A stretch of DNA of 64,000 bases from Megamerina dolium. Its lineage: Eukaryota; Arthropoda; Insecta; Diptera; Megamerinidae. The notes under the pieces are model-generated. The model was given only the letters and a program-made list of their open reading frames with translations, made no database searches and had not been told where the DNA came from. Both the position numbers and the translations under genes were made by a program. Location: NCBI GenBank assembly GCA_963854835.1, contig OY978526.1, forward strand, positions 74,186,418 through 74,250,417, written 5' to 3'. Shown here one piece after another: positions 24,386 through 34,762 of the stretch (the stretch's first letter is position 1; every line of letters starts with the position of its first letter).

Positions 24386-25655
24386 AGCATGCTCGATGAT
24401 TGGAGTTTCAGTGTTCTCTGCCCCATACATATGAAAGGAGACCCCACAATTTGGGGGGGCATAAGTCTCCTGACCATCGCATACAAGGTCCTATCGTGCG
24501 CATTGTGTGAAAGATTGAAGCCTATGCTCAGCAACCTGATTGGACCTTATCAGTGTGGCTGCAGACCGAATAAATCCACCATCGATCAAATTTTCACACT
24601 ACGCCGGTTTCTGGAAAAGACCCAAGGCAAAGAGATCCACACACATCACCTTTTCGTCAATTATAAAGCCGCTTTCGACAACTTTCGTTGTGCAGTGAAA
24701 ATTGGGAAAGACCTGTCACCTCCGTTTAATACTAGCGAGGTTTCAGACAAGGTGAGTCGTTATCATTTGACTTCTTCAACCTTATTATAAAGAAAATTAT
24801 ACGAGCTGCAGATTTACGACATAATGGCACTATCTTCAACAAAAGTGTCATGCTGCTGGCGTATGCCGACGATATTGACATAATCGGTATCAACTCGCAA
24901 GCAGTCAGTGCAGCATTCTCTGAATTGGAACGAGTCACGTCGAATGGGTCTTACGGTGAACGAGGGCAAGACGAAGTACCTAGAGTATACAAACAAAGAG
25001 TCCCGGCGTCTTGGACTACACGTCACTGTTGACAATTACACTTTCGAGGTTATGAAGGACTTCGTCTATCTTGGAACCAGTATCAACAACTGTAATGACG
25101 GCAGCCTGGAGATCATGCGTAGGATAACTCTTGCTAACAGATGTTACTTTGGGCTGAGTATGCAATTGAGTAGTCTTCTCTCTGCAAGATGGAAAATCAC
25201 ACTCTACAAGTCCCTCATTATTCCTATCCTAACATATGGAGCAGAAGCTTGGTCAATTTCCACCACTGATGAGAGGATGCTTGGAGTTTTGGAGAGAATA
25301 GTTCTACGCATGATCTTCTGCAGTACCGAATGGGGTACAATGATGAGCTGTATGAGCTCTTCGCTGACATTGACATAGTCAAGCGAATCATAATCCAGCG
25401 GCTGCGTTGGCTGGGTCATGTCGAGCGAATGGAAGAAGACGCTCCAGCGAAGAGGGTATTTAATTAGGCACCCGCTGGACGCAGAAGAAGAGGAAAAACA
25501 AACCTGCGTTGGAAGGACCAAGTGTTCGGTAACCTGGCGGTGCTTGGAATATCCAATTGGGGCCAGCAGCGAAGAACAGAGAAGACTGGCACCGCATTAT
25601 ATATTCGGCCTAAATCGATCATCGGTTGTTATGGCCACATAAGAAGAAGAAGAAG
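24386..25655 (+). pseudogene. RTE-like non-LTR retrotransposon, 5'-truncated reverse transcriptase
   Basis: The translation across several frames gives a reverse transcriptase in order: GISLL.IAYKVLS.ALCERL, GPYQCGCRPNKSTIDQIFTL (finger/palm blocks) and HLFVNYKAAFD. The catalytic YADD is at 24862-24873, followed by MGLTVNEGKTKY, FVYLGTSIN, ILTYGAEAW and RLRWLGHVERMEEDAP. Frameshifts near 24730 and 24950 and later stops make it inactive. The endonuclease region is missing. The 3' end is an (AAG)n tail at 25641-25655 after GGCCACAT, as expected for RTE-type elements with short tandem tails. Clade assignment (RTE rather than CR1/Jockey) is an inference. Confidence 0.85.
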
Positions 25656-25892
25656 TTTGGTGGGTAATGCAGACGAGTGAACGATCGCCATATTGACGGT
25701 TCTGGATTGAGCGAATATCTCAGGTGAGATACTAAGGTGCAGATAGATGAATAAAATTGGAAGGAAAGTATAATTTAGCTCAAATTTCTATGCACCTTGT
25801 ATACATACCTCGCCATACGGCCTACATACATTCCAGGTATGGGTGCAATGAAAAGTTTACTTTTATCAATGAAAAATCTGAAAAATGTCTCA

Positions 25893-26198
25893 ATGGTTTG
25901 TGCCTTGGCCTTCTCATCTGTCATTCGTGGGCTTAATCCATGGCTCAAGTACAATTTTAATATCGTAAAGATTTTTCTTTGGAACGGTACCCCCTGTCGG
26001 CAAGCAATTGGCAATTTTTTCGGTAGTAACATTTTGCCAAGAAAAAACTCTGTGACAAAACTCAGAAAAAATTCGGAACCGGCTAATATAATTATGTCCC
26101 TTCTAATACTTTCCAAAATTGAATACGCACAACAGTAATGAAAGAGAAGCTTGGCCAAAGGGGCACTCGTGGCTTATGCCACATATTTGTATATATTT
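25893..26198 (+). mobile_element. tRNA-derived SINE, internally deleted
   Basis: The head is diverged (GGCCTTCTCATCTGTC at about 25908, GTGGGCTTAATCC at about 25929). The body keeps TTTAATATCG, GGAACGGTACCCCCTGTCGG and CTCTGTGACAAA. The segment between TTTTGCCA and CTCTGTGAC is shortened and so is the segment before GGAACCGGC. The 3' tail GCCACATATTTGTATAT runs into a T tract. The 127-codon and 113-codon frames on both strands are artefacts. Confidence 0.85.
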
Positions 26199-26619
26199 TT
26201 TTTATGAAAATGGAAGAGAGGAAGAGAAAAGGAAAAATGTGATCAACTTTTTGACCTCTTCATAATAAATTAATTTTAACGCGTCGCGATTTCTAATAAT
26301 TACTAAAAATACCATTGTGAAAATGACTATACTCCAATTTTGAAAATCTAATCCCAAGGCCTGCTTCCAGCGAGCTTGGATAATAAAATTGTTTGTGGTT
26401 TTCCTTGCTAAACATAAATTTTAAAACGTAAATTTTATGATTAAGACCAGAAGAAAAATGTTGAGGAGCAAATAAAACTAATGGGAGTCTGTCATACATT
26501 TTACCTATCTCAGGGTAATTCTCGGCATTTTCATTAATGTTTCAACTTCTATAATTTTTCTGAGGTTAAAAATGAAGGGTGGTCTAGAATCTTCGAAAAT
26601 ACTATATTTTCTTATATTT
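26199..26619. other. Spacer with a possible repeat D remnant
   Basis: Near 26490-26520 the sequence CATACATTTTACC...CAGGGTAATTCTC resembles the repeat D motif at 11450 and 29130. Nothing else was recognised. Confidence 0.35.
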
Positions 26620-26905
26620 TCAAGAATTTCGAATAATCAGAAGTGAAATTAATTGAATAATTAAAATAAAATTTTTGGAATAATTATTTCTGTGTAGAGT
26701 GTTTGAAAGATTTTGAAATTCAGTTTTTAAATAGTTATTTCTAATTCAAAAGAATTTTAAAAAACGAATAATTGATTGGGCAAAATTTTAGTTAATCAAA
26801 CGAACGATTTTCAATTTAATTTATCAAAATATGTTTTACTCAATATATGCTTAATTCGAATAATTGTTTAATCCTTTTTGATTAAACGATTAATAGTATA
26901 AGCTT
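26620..26905. repeat. TAAT-rich dispersed repeat E, second copy
   Basis: It starts with TCGAATAATCAGAAG and ends with GATTAAACGATTAATAG. It shares the AATAATT/GATTAA-rich texture and the terminal motif with the copy at 21041-21860, and no MITE interrupts it. It lies about 550 bp upstream of the sulfakinin promoter. Confidence 0.5.
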
Positions 26906-27459
26906 AACTTTGATTTTCAATTGATGCTAGTACTATGTACATGTAATGCTATTATTTGTATTGTTTTATATGTTGTTGGTTAAAATGATTGAAAATTCAA
27001 TCAACGATGGAATTTTACTCCCTTGAGATTTTCATTCTATGATCAAGTTGTCTAGGTATATCAACCTGTTGCCCACATAGTAAAAACTTACTGTATATCT
27101 CTAATCTCATAAAAGAAAGAAAATATAATTTAATCATCATCTTCTATGTATCTGAATATATTTAAATATATTGTGTAAGCATTTGTATTTTCAAATAAAA
27201 AACTAATAATAATAGATAAACGTTCAATATGTTTTGATTCGCGTACAAAGGAAACAATTCCTCCTTTAGAAGCATATTTCCCTTGGTATTCCTGTAATAT
27301 TTCTTGCGTAATGGCGCGCATATACATCAGTCACATGTCAAATTACACCTTCAAAGAGGAATAACTCAATTATTTGAGCTTCACATCAGTTGAATATTAA
27401 TAATAAAAAATGTAGATACTTGAATGAAAATCAATGAAAACACATTGTGTGCATTTTCG

Positions 27460-27500
27460 TATAAATTATACCTGTTGCTGAATTATTGACATCATTCAGT
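27460..27500 (+). promoter_or_regulatory. Probable core promoter of the sulfakinin gene
   Basis: TATAAATT at 27460-27467 precedes initiator-like sequences TCATT (27492-27496) and TCAGT (27496-27500). These place a start about 34-38 bases downstream of the TATA box and leave a 5' leader of about 35 bases before the start codon. The spacing is slightly long for the second initiator, so the first may be used. Confidence 0.55.
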
Positions 27501-27530
27501 ACACGGTGCTCGCCGAGTGAACATTCAAAA

Positions 27531-27932
<402 letters not shown>

Positions 27933-27988
27933 ATGAGATAACGACTTGAATAGGCTAAATAGTAATGGAATTCGACAAAAAATATCTA

Positions 27989-28099
27989 AATAAATTATAC
28001 ACATAGTATTTACTTATTTAGTGTTAGTGAGTAATTGTAAATATAACTAGTAGTTGTAAACATCATATGATGATGATCTAATTATGTATATGAAATAAA
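27989..28099 (+). terminator. Polyadenylation signals of the sulfakinin gene
   Basis: AATAAA occurs at 27989-27994 and 28094-28099, which is 57 and 162 bases after the stop codon. Either could set the 3' end, giving a 3' UTR of about 80 or 185 bases. Confidence 0.6.
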
Positions 28100-28109
28100 T
28101 TTCTATGTA

Positions 28110-28960
28110 AAGGCAGCACAAACGATCAATGAGTTTTTTTTGGTCTTATATGAAGATCAATTGGCAAATGAATAAGGTTTGCACCATGTTAATTCGTAGT
28201 TTAAGCTACGTAATATTATACAGATTTATTCAATCGTCATGAATTATTCAAAATACGCCAATCAATATTTAAGAACCAGCAAACGAAATAGTATATGAAA
28301 TTTGGAATAATTTCATACCGTTGTTAAATTATTTCTGACATTAATTTGGTTGGATGGGTTAAGTATATGCAATATAGTGCACTTTCTATTGCATATTTTG
28401 AGGCATTACCATATTTTCTAGTTAAATAACTATCCGAAAAATATATAAAGTGATCATGTGGAATTTTAATGAACATAACTTAAAAATATATTGCATATTT
28501 ATAGGCTGATTTGAATTTCAATTTAATTGGCTGCATTTTGAAAAGTATCGTAAAAATTCTAACACTTGAGTATAGCATCATATTTTATATGCATGAGACA
28601 AAAAGTACAAAAGTAAATTTATAAAAAAATATGTTTTTAATTAGTTATTTTATATTGTAAATAAGAAAAACATTTTTCAACACATTATAGAGTATTATCA
28701 GTTGGTTTGGAACGGCACCCAGAAAATTTATCATACATAGTTAATGTGGTGATCAAATGAGGAATGCTCTGATATTAATGAAATGTCCAGTGTTCGATGA
28801 TTTTTGGTCGTTTAGCTTCAAATGGAAGTTGGTTTTGAAGCTGAATTTTTTGTGATTCTAACTAGATATAGCAGAAAATTGTGTCGATAGTTCAAAACGA
28901 ATTTGATTGACCCTTAAAGTGATTTTAATTAATTTTTCCTTCCCAACATTTTTCCTTTCA
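28110..28960. other. AT-rich spacer, nothing recognised
   Basis: No gene, RNA fold or element was recognised downstream of the sulfakinin gene. Confidence 0.5.
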
Positions 28961-29640
28961 AATTTTTCACTGCCATCAATTTTCTAAAAGAGTCCACCAC
29001 AGGGTTGGAAACAGGGGATAAACATATTTGGGAAAAATGTTGGGAGAGATTGTTTTCAGCTCAATTTGCTTGCGAGTCCCTTTAAGCTGTAGGGATAGCG
29101 GTTAAGTACAATATATAATAGGGGTTGTTCATATATTTTACTCTCCCAGGGCACTTTAGGAGAAGTGGCAGCGTATTTAATAAAAACAAAAATCCATCTG
29201 GTAGGGTATCTCCTTTAAGGGGTGGATATAGGGGTAAATATATCTGTGGGAAATGTTGGAACAACAGAAAAAATGGGGGTGGGCTTTAGTTTTCAACGGT
29301 CTCGGAGCAATTATTGAGTTTTTTGTCGATTTTCTGATGCGTTTCTTTGAGTTCCCCTCTAAGCGGTTGACGTAGAGATTAAGTATGTCCGGCAAAAGTT
29401 TAACTAGTAAAAAAAGGTCCTCTCCAGGGGCAGGCTGTTAGATGTGTAAGCGTATTTTATAAAAAATAGTGTCAGTTTTATATGGAAGTTCTTCTAATGG
29501 GTAGAGATGGTAGGTAAATATTCCATAGAAAAAAAAAAATCAATGGAATTTCATCTTAAAAATTATCGCTCTAGGATCGATTCTGGATATTTTAATGAAT
29601 ATTTGAAATTTTATCAGTTAAATAATGTTCAAGCATTATC
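28961..29640. repeat. Dispersed repeat D, longest copy
   Basis: It includes TTCATATATTTTACTCTCC (29129), the block GAGCAATTATTGAG..TTTTGTCGATTTTCTGATG (about 29305) and GATTCTGGATATTTTAATG (about 29577). The second and third blocks recur at 63825-63890 and the first at 11450. Several AAGGGG/CTCCAGGGG stretches suggest internally repeated units. Short frames inside are not genes. Confidence 0.5.
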
Positions 29641-31680
29641 CAAAAGTGAAAGAAAGTAGAAGAATTTTTCAGAATAATACATTTTTTACTTGATTTCTTT
29701 TCAGATTTTAGGAGATGGGCAAAAAAGTTATGTTTGTCAGATTATCGCTGCTTGGAAGTTAAGGACAAAAAGAGCCTCATCCTACAAGAACCTACAAAAT
29801 AAGAAATTATTGAATTTTTCAAGTGGAAATTTTCACTGGAGATTGTAGATATGATGAAGTATAATACAAAATCAAATTTAAGAAGATTTTAACAATGCTA
29901 AATTTTCGATTTACTTTTAAAAAAACATTCTAGGCTCACTGTTCAACAAAAATTCTCAAAACTTCGAATATTGTTAAAATCGAGAAAATTAGAAGAAAAA
30001 GAAAAATACTCGAAACATTTTCGTCAACCAAGAAAGTGAAATAAATGTTCCAAAAGCTGTTGGTTTTTATCTTTCCAAAATTGTAAAAGAATAGAATATC
30101 GGTTCGAAAAAATTATTTTTAGTAATAGAAACATTTGAAGTACAGAAACCAGACCTACAAAATATTTGAACATTTAAAATATTCATTTCGCTATGTAATC
30201 GTGTTATCTCTAATAGACGATTTTTCAGAGCCCATTAAAATCGTCCCAACGCACCCAATAATCCGCTATCATTATGTGTGCGTTCCATACGAAATATTCA
30301 TATTGTTTCTATGGAAGATCAAAGGAATCGTGATAATTATTTTGCTAGACAGTTTTCATTTACTTAAGCATTTGCTTATGTAAAGCTTATTATAGTTTAC
30401 ATAAGGCTTATTCTATTTTACATGAGGCTTAACATCAATATTTGTGGAATACCAGCATTATCACTGCTGGTTTTCTTTCATTCATTTATACTTTTCATTA
30501 TTTTACTATTTGTTATACGAAATTTCATAATTGAGAGATTAAAATGAAGCTTATAGGTGGGTAAATAAAATGACCACATGACAATCGATAATAGCATCGC
30601 ATCATCACTTTACTCATACTCATCATAGTAGGTATAGCAGATAGTAGATAATATCCCAATTTGATGTCAAATGTTGTGTCAAGTGTTTTTAGTTTCCTTC
30701 TACATGTACGCTGTTGTTGTTGTTGGTTTGATTTTTCTGCGTCTCTTTATTGAATGCATCCATAAGTGTAAAAATTCCATTTGCTCGACCAGATTGACCG
30801 CATTCCGATGTTTTGATCGGGTATTGTCTAAAACGACCAAATTAACAGCTATGCATAAACTTACACACACACACATGGAAGTACATATTTACGTCCATAA
30901 ATGTGTATGTGGCAGCCGATAGCGCTCGAGAATAGTTTATCAATAAACAAGTAATCAACAGACCAACCAACTAACAAACCAACCAACCAACCAACCGATC
31001 GACTAAATCTAACCAAGCAGCAGAAACTCAAGCGTATCACACAATCAAGCTGTTGTTACTTACTGTTGTTGTTGTTGTTGTTGTGTGTGTGTGTGTGTGT
31101 GGTTAACAACCAGTCTTACATTTAGTCGTATATGCGTATATATGTACTGCATAAATATATATAGACCTGTTACTGTATATATATGTATAGACGTAGTATG
31201 TAAAGAAATCAAAACCAAGAAATATGGTAAAACGTCGAAACTGAGCAAAAAAAAAGGAAAAAGAAAAAACAAATCCAAAAGCAAAAAGAAAAAAAAAACG
31301 CATACACAGATATGTAAGGTAAGTTGGGAAATAGTGGCTAATCATCTGTTTTATAAGACATAAACTAAACTTTGAGTGGTTCAAGTCGAGCTTCTGTTTC
31401 AGTTTTGCTCTGCGCTTTCAATTTGGATAAAATTCATATCTATATTAGGCAGAACTCTTATCATTTCAGAAATTGTGAACTTTGTCAGATAGCTATCTAA
31501 GAAAGTTTTTTTTTCCACACATATGTTGGTGACATGTACCTACGCACCGTTTTAAGGAACAAAAATTGAGTTTTCGTCCCGGTGCATATGATCTTGCAAT
31601 ATACCATGGATCTGCCAAATATTATTGTAAAGTTTCCCATAACAACAACAAAATGTATAGATCAGCAATTACTTAGAGCA
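29641..31680. other. AT-rich spacer with simple repeats
   Basis: It holds (CCAA)n at 30963-30998, (TTG)n at 31063-31083 running into (TG)n at 31083-31101, and A-rich sequence at 31228-31298. The reading frames here are low-complexity and unsupported. Confidence 0.5.
30963..31101. repeat. (CCAA)n, (TTG)n and (TG)n simple repeats
   Basis: Three separate short tandem tracts: AACC units at 30963-30998, TTG units at 31063-31083 and TG units at 31083-31101. Confidence 0.85.
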
Positions 31681-32060
31681 TGCAACACTAAATCCCACAG
31701 TTTATGCAACACTAAAATTTTATAGTTTATTTGTGATATGCATATGCAATAGTAGCTATTTGAAGATCAGCACATGGCAGTATGCAAAAGTTTAATGGCA
31801 TAATTTATGCAATATTAAAATCCCATAGCAAATATGTATATGCAATGCCGATTAGCAGTTCTACATTTACTTTGCGCTTTACTATACAACACTACAATCC
31901 TATAGCAAATATTTGCTATACATATGCAATACCGGTTTGATATTTTGTGCGAGGCAGTATGAAATGCTAGAACCCCATAGCATATATTTGCTATACATAT
32001 GCAATACCGACTTGCAGACCTGTAAAATACGATAAAATTCCATAGCTACTTGCTATGGTC
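31681..32060. repeat. Degenerate tandem repeat of ~75-96 bp with palindromic cores
   Basis: The anchor CATATGCAAT (or TATATGCAAT) appears at 31741, 31837, 31921 and 31996. It is preceded by CCATAGCAAATATTTGCTAT-like palindromes, most perfect at 31903-31918 (TAGCAAATATTTGCTA). Linking segments such as GGCAGTATG also recur. Unit length shrinks along the array. Confidence 0.7.
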
Positions 32061-33497
32061 TATTTCTCTTACTCTTGGCTGTATGCAAAAGTACACTAAA
32101 AAGGTGCATGAGTCAGTCAGAAAAAGATTTTTCTAACAATTCCCACCATGATGTAGCAAAACGTTATATCCCACAATTCAAACTGTGCCATTACATTCTC
32201 ACTTCCTCTACAAAATATCTTCTACGCCAAATGCGTTTTCGAAGAATCTCAACTCAACTCAATAGGCATTGAAGACCATTTACGAATGTTCATCAGCGCA
32301 AGTCGAACGTCAAATATTGAATATTGAATATGCGAACGAATAAACACTGCGCGCCTGGCTAATAGTGCTTACCATTGTTGGGGTACGCAACCCAAAAGAA
32401 TAGTTAGTTAGTTGCTTGAAAATGTAGTCAAAAACAAAAATAAAATGGGTCGGTCCGACCGTCCATCAGGTAGTCAGATAGTCAATTTGGTTAGCCAGTG
32501 AGTTAGCCAGTGCTAACTTTTGAATGCAGGTGTTTTGTGGCTTTTGTATGAGTGTTGCTTTGTTTTTGGTTTTTGATTTTTTTTTCTGTTTTTAGACTAT
32601 TAGGTTGGTAATACAAAATAGCAACAACGTTACGAGTATGTCGAAGATAAGTTAATAATGGGAATGGGTTGTCGTTTATGTTTGGATATAGAAAAAAAAT
32701 AAAATAAAATAAAATAACAAATATGAAAAATTTCGCTTTGAATGAGAAAGGTGATAGGAGTAAATAAATTATGTAGAAATATGTACAAGTGTTTGAGAAA
32801 AGGAATGCAAAAATTATAGCGAATTAAATTTTTCTTTCTTACATTTGATTCGTTTATTCAAACATTTATTATAAATGTACGATAGACATATTGATACGCG
32901 TATTTCCGCAATAAAGTGGAGAATGAGAAATAAATATACCGGTTTCATAACTAATAGTTAGGTACTCGCAATAAATATGTAGTTTGCAAATATTTTTTTG
33001 AACATTTGTACTACAGTGACATATGGTTACCACACAAGAATCTGAATGCGATGGGAATTTCTGTACAGAAGTAAAACGAGTTTCTAACTAAACATAAAAT
33101 CAGTCATTTGAGGACTTACTTTGTTGGGATTTTACTATCATTTCAATTCAAAATTATTTAGTTTGGTTGAGTCACCAAAATATATGGTACGGATTGATTT
33201 TGACTTAATTGTATTACGAAATCTTGAGATATACAATCCCAAAAGACAAGAACAAGAAACACAGGATGCCGAAAAATAAAATTTACCCTGTACAAAACCT
33301 AGACAAGATAAAATACCAGTCTAGAGAACATCTAGAAGAGGCAGAATTCAAAAAATACCAGTTCCGAATAAAATTTAGAAAACGAATTTCATATTATTTT
33401 AATAAAACATTGGAACATTGGAATCACTTTAAAGCAAATACCCAAAATCTGAATTCTAAAAATTAAAACCTCAAAGATGTGATATAATTAATTATGC
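32061..33497. other. AT-rich spacer, nothing recognised
   Basis: It contains AAAT repeats at 32697-32717. An 85-codon Lys-rich + strand frame (33209-33466) has no recognisable family and is not called. Confidence 0.45.
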
Positions 33498-33499
33498 TA

Positions 33500-34326
33500 A
33501 AGGTTTTCCATTAGGGATATAACAATTTTATATATTAATAAAACACAGAAATATTTGAGATATTGAGTTCAAATTTATTGTGGATATATCGCAATCATTA
33601 CATTTTTGAATTCGATTTCGGTCATATGACCACCACGAGCCCGTTTACAGCGGTCGATTCTTTGGACCCAATTTTCCACCACTCTAGCACACATTTCGAC
33701 CAGAACGTTGGCAATTTCGCGTTGGATGTTGTCTTTGAGCTCGTCTAAAGTTGCTGGCTTGTTGGCATAGACCAGTGACTTGATAAAGCCCCATAAAAAG
33801 AAATCCAATGGTGTTAGATGAACGATGCGGCTAGTGGCACCGTCCTGTTGAAACCACATATCGCTGATGTCGAGTTCATCCAATTCTAGCCACAAATAAT
33901 CTTCCAACATAGCACAGCACGATAGCGCTCTCCATTGACGGTAACATGACGGTCGTTTACATCCACGAAAAAATACGGCCCAATCACACCTTCGGCATGA
34001 AAACCGCACCAAACAGTAACTTGTCTCAAGAAGCATTTGTGGGTTTGTTGCTAACCAATAACGCATATTTTGCTTATTGACAAAGCCATTGAGCCAGAAA
34101 TGAGCTTCATCCCTGAAGATGATTTTTCGCTCTTAAAGTTGCGACCACCGACTCAGAATTTCGGTAGGAATTTTTAATAATTTACAAACATTGCTGGTTC
34201 GTGAACTTTACCATGATGAAAATGTTGACTTTAACTAACGTTTTGACATGGACAGTTGATTAAAAAAGTTTAAGGGTGCGTTCATATAAAGATACGAAAT
34301 TGTTATGTCCCTAATGGAAAACCCTT
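33500..34326 (-). mobile_element. Second Tc1/mariner-type element, internally deleted
   Basis: The left end AAGGTTTTCCATTAGGGATA (continuing TAACAA) pairs with the complement of the right end TTGTTATGTCCCTAATGGAA (continuing AACCCTT), with one gap and one mismatch. TA flanks both ends (33498-33499 and 34327-34328). The 827-bp copy carries a broken transposase on the - strand. Its sequence and termini are unrelated to the element at 5743-6562, so it is a different lineage. Confidence 0.88.
33575..34180 (-). pseudogene. IS630/mariner-type transposase, broken
   Basis: Read 5' to 3' on the - strand it gives FRDEAHFWLNGFVNKQNMRYW (first catalytic Asp in RDEAHF), then a frameshifted stretch equivalent to VTVWCG..A.G.IGP.FF, then WFQQDGATS (second Asp) and LTPLDFFLWGFIKSLVYANK (third Asp in TPLDFF), ending KRARGGHMTEIEFK. 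Sequence between the second and third Asp has been deleted, so the spacing is destroyed. The open stretch of 163 codons (33575-34066) is only part of it. The N-terminal DNA-binding region is missing. The transposase would have inserted at TA; this copy is inactive. Confidence 0.85.
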
Positions 34327-34412
34327 TATATAAAGTAAGAGAATCATATCCACCACTAATGCCCTCATAGCCTACGTATTCAATAATTCTATAATTATCA
34401 GAAATGGATCAG

Positions 34413-34750
34413 ACTTATTCTTCTTCTTATGTAGCCATTACAACCGAAAATCGATTTAGGCCGGCCCAAGCATGCACCGAACATTTTCTCATCTGAGGTG
34501 GAAATTGTCCAAACTTCGGCGCCATAGGTAAGGACAGGCATGGTGAGAGACTTGTAGAGTGTGATCGAGAGAGGGCCTGACTTTTCAATTGCTTACTTAG
34601 CCCAAAGTAGCACCTGTTAGCAAGAGTGATCGTTCGCAATATCTCCAGGCTGACGTCATTACCGGTGTTAATGCTGGTTCCAAGATAGATAAAACCCTTC
34701 ACTAGTTCAAAAGCGTAGTTATCAACAATGTTGTGCTGTCCAAGACGCTG
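34413..34750 (-). mobile_element. RTE-like retrotransposon copy with 12-bp target duplication and internal deletion
   Basis: GAAATGGATCAG at 34401-34412 and GAAATGGTTCAG at 34751-34762 bracket the copy (one mismatch). On the - strand the translation gives KGFIYLGTSINTGNDVSLEI, RCYFGLSKQL and then HAWAGLNRFSVVMAT. The end is an (AAG)-rich tail on the left (TTCTTCTTCTTATGTAGCC in + orientation). Compared with the copy at 24386-25655, some 300 bases between the GAEAW region and the C-terminal tail are missing. It is 5'-truncated as well. Confidence 0.85.
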
Positions 34751-34762
34751 GAAATGGTTCAG

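Noticed and set aside
25775..26158. 127-codon - strand frame and its + strand partner
   Set aside because: Both overlap the SINE copy at 25893-26198 and have no protein features.
31681..32060. Tandem units as a CRISPR array
   Set aside because: Unit lengths vary, the units are degenerate with no unique spacers, and the host is a eukaryote.
33209..33466. 85-codon Lys/Asn-rich frame as a gene
   Set aside because: The composition is what AT-rich DNA gives by chance, and no family was recognised.
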